From: Pseudomonadota bacterium
GTDB taxonomy: Bacteria; Pseudomonadota; Alphaproteobacteria; Rhizobiales; Beijerinckiaceae
Assembly (NCBI GenBank): GCA_020161575.1
Contig: JAIUNR010000006.1
Location: forward strand, 124,001 to 188,000
Direction of reading: 5' to 3'
DNA length: 64,000 bases
In this document: positions 62,241 to 64,000 of the stretch, piece after piece
Position numbering within the stretch: the first letter of the stretch is position 1
Layout of the letters: each line of letters starts with the position of its first letter
The notes under the pieces: generated by a model
The model's database searches: none
The model's input: the letters and a program-made list of their open reading frames with translations, nothing else
Told to the model about the DNA's origin: nothing
Position numbers and translations under genes: made by a program

Positions 62241-63152
62241 TCAGCGGTACTGGATCTCGACCTTCTTGCGAAGTTCGGCCAGATAGGATTTCGCGTTTTC
62301 CGAAATCTTCTTCTCGGAGAGGGCGGCTGCGACGTTGGAGCGCGAGGCTTCCGGGTTGTCGAGTACCTTCTTCTCGCAGATCGCGACCATCTCGATCCCC
62401 TGATCGGAGGCGCCGGGCTGCGAGAGCCGGCCGACGGGGGTCTTGTCGAGCGTGGCGAGCAGTGGTTTGGGCAGATCCGCCGAGGAGCGGATCATCATCG
62501 GGCGCAGGGCGACATTCGGCATCTGGCGCAGCTCGTCGAGGCTGGTCTCGCAGGAGGTGAATTTCGCCCGCGCCGCGTTCGCGGTGCGCTGGGCCGCGCC
62601 GACATCGCCGCCCGCAACCACCACCACGACAGGCAGGAGATGAAACTCGGTGACCTTCGCCGCCTCGCGCTTCTTCTGTTCGATGGCGCCCTCAAGCTCG
62701 GCATTGGAAACCTGCGTGCCGCGCTTGGCCTGATCGCGCAGCAGAACGCCCCAGGCGAGATCCGCGCGCATCTTGTCCTTGAGGATCGAGGGCTGGATGC
62801 CTGCGCGCTTGAGATTGGCCTCGAACTCGAAAATGTTTTGCTTGTTGGCCTTGGCGAGCTTCTCGAATTCGCTCTCGACCCCCTCCTCGGTGATCCGGTA
62901 GCCGATGCGCCGCGCTTCGGCGAGCTTCACCTGATCGTCAATCAGCTCGGTCAGCGCGCTCTTGCGGTCGAGCCTGCGCCGTTCTGTCAGGGCGGCGATG
63001 CGGATACGCTGCTCCACATCGAGCGAGGTGACGGGGCGGGAATTGACAAGGGCGAGCACGCCCTGTGCGCTGGCCGGGCCGGCAAGGACGGGAACAAGCG
63101 CCACACCAAGCGCGAACAGGGCCGGGCGCAGGGATTTCACGAGCTGGTTCAT
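62241..63152 (-). CDS. SurA-like periplasmic chaperone/peptidylprolyl isomerase
   Basis: The protein has 303 residues with a signal peptide (ALFALGVALVPVLAGPASAQ). The SurA N-terminal domain (VLALVNSRPVTSLDVEQRIR, SALTELIDDQVKLAEARRIG, GVESEFEKLAKANKQNIFEF) is clear. The downstream part (FHLLPVVVVVAGGDVGAAQR to KTPVGRLSQPGASDQGIEMV) corresponds to a parvulin-like domain, though degenerate, so chaperone rather than isomerase activity may dominate. The ATG overlaps the lptD stop (TGATG). It assists folding of outer-membrane barrels such as LptD. Confidence 0.9.
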   Translation of the reverse strand: MNQLVKSLRPALFALGVALVPVLAGPASAQGVLALVNSRPVTSLDVEQRIRIAALTERRRLDRKSALTELIDDQVKLAEARRIGYRITEEGVESEFEKLAKANKQNIFEFEANLKRAGIQPSILKDKMRADLAWGVLLRDQAKRGTQVSNAELEGAIEQKKREAAKVTEFHLLPVVVVVAGGDVGAAQRTANAARAKFTSCETSLDELRQMPNVALRPMMIRSSADLPKPLLATLDKTPVGRLSQPGASDQGIEMVAICEKKVLDNPEASRSNVAAALSEKKISENAKSYLAELRKKVEIQYR

Positions 63153-64000
63153 CAGCGGGATGTCCTTTGGGCGAGCGAGGCGTCGCCGAGATCCTTCAGT
63201 TCAAGCCGCATCATATACAAGGAAGTCCTCTGGTTCGCACCCGTGAGGTAATCGTTGTAGGTGCGCGAATAGGTCAGCGAGAAATCCGTGCATTCGTCCT
63301 TGTAACCGACGCCGAGCATGGTGCCGGCCACGCTCCATTGCGAGGTGTTGCCGGCCGGATTGACGATGCGCTGCGTCAGGTAGCGGTCGAGATCGAAAAG
63401 CACAGAGCCCGTGACGTAATAGTTCTTCGGGAGGTCAATCTTGGCTTTGACGAAAAGCCCCTCGCGCCGAAGCGCGTAGCCCAGCTCGGGCTGCGGCGCG
63501 ATACGCGTGTAGAGCGTCGAGAGATGGACCCTGTCCGTGATGCTGGCCGTACCCTCGATATCGAGACGGCGCAGCGCCATGGTCTTTTCGTCAAAGCGCG
63601 CACGGGCCGTGATCGAGCTTGAGACATTGGGCTGGAACGTGGCCGCGCCGATATAATCCGAGCGTCGGCTCTCCAGTCCGCTGTTGCGGCCGGTATTGGC
63701 GAGATCGTATTGCGCGAAGGAATTGCGCCCCGCGACCTGCACCGATTGGCCGAAGAGCAGGCTGGCGAAGACGCCGTTATTAGCGCGGAAGGCATAGCGC
63801 CCGCCATAATTGACGCGCGTGCCGCCCTCGATGCGATCGTAGCCGGAGAATTTGTTGAACGAGAAGATGGAATTCTCGTCGAAGACAAGGCTTTGCGCGT
63901 CCTCGTTGGGCAATTTGCCGATGCGCTGCTCGTTGGGGCGCACGATAACCTGCGCCATCGGCTCGAAATGGTGCGAGCCGAGCGATGTCAGCGCCACGAA
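63152..64000 (-). CDS. lptD: LPS-assembly protein LptD, C-terminal part
   Basis: Only the last 282 or so residues are in the window; the frame is open at the right edge and the gene begins beyond it. The visible part is outer-membrane beta-barrel sequence with alternating polar and hydrophobic strands: SLVFDENSIFSFNKFSGYDR, then EGGTRVNYGGRYAFRANNG and SVAGTMLGVGYKDECTDFSL. ANIGRN-like loops and the C-terminal region LTYSRTYNDYLTGANQRTS are typical of LptD. With LptE it inserts lipopolysaccharide into the outer leaflet. The order lptD-surA-rsmA is the classical envelope cluster. Confidence 0.93.
   Translation of the reverse strand, partial: FVALTSLGSHHFEPMAQVIVRPNEQRIGKLPNEDAQSLVFDENSIFSFNKFSGYDRIEGGTRVNYGGRYAFRANNGVFASLLFGQSVQVAGRNSFAQYDLANTGRNSGLESRRSDYIGAATFQPNVSSSITARARFDEKTMALRRLDIEGTASITDRVHLSTLYTRIAPQPELGYALRREGLFVKAKIDLPKNYYVTGSVLFDLDRYLTQRIVNPAGNTSQWSVAGTMLGVGYKDECTDFSLTYSRTYNDYLTGANQRTSLYMMRLELKDLGDASLAQRTSR

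Overview
The window reads as a chromosomal segment of a high-GC alphaproteobacterium, most likely Hyphomicrobiales (Rhizobiales). The reasons are the core gene orders rpsF-rpsR-DUF2232-rplI, fabD-fabG-acpP-fabF-mltG-gmk, lptD-surA-rsmA and guaB/rsmB/guaA, and an IncP/Ti-type trb gene followed by a DUF2274 gene. No rRNA, tRNA or CRISPR array was seen.

Positions 1 to about 33780 look like the end of an integrative conjugative element or genomic island lodged at the 3' end of guaA. From left to right it carries the end of a trb conjugation operon (trbI, DUF2274); a DUF488/DUF2945 pair; divergent TetR and LysR regulators; a roughly 23.5 kb putative anti-phage array; a ParB-ParB-serine recombinase operon; two small regulators, one of them AlpA-like; and a tyrosine integrase next to guaA. 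The other end of the island lies left of the window.

The array (3907-27401) has two divergent operons around a BrxR/CapW-like WYL repressor gene. The leftward arm encodes the WYL protein, a DrmD-like SNF2 helicase with a DUF3883 end, a small HEPN protein, a DUF1156 adenine-type DNA methyltransferase and a DUF499 ATPase with an N-terminal HEPN segment. The rightward arm encodes an AddB-like PD-(D/E)XK protein, an AddA-like UvrD helicase-nuclease, a DUF6361 protein, a PLD-type protein and a SNF2-like helicase. Neighbouring genes overlap or lie close together, and two inverted repeats sit between the arms. Parts resemble class 1 DISARM and type 3 BREX, but PglZ, DrmA and DrmB are absent, and I do not recognise the full set as one named system.

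From 33781 to the end the content is housekeeping: purine synthesis (guaA, guaB, purF), rRNA methylation (RsmB family, rsmA), the GTPase Der, DNA repair and replication (radA, dnaB, a uracil-DNA glycosylase-like gene), alanine racemase, ribosomal proteins L9, S18 and S6, fatty-acid synthesis, mltG, gmk, and outer-membrane biogenesis (surA, lptD, cut by the right edge). A few orphan genes are interspersed, including three consecutive genes for proteins of 57-62 residues.
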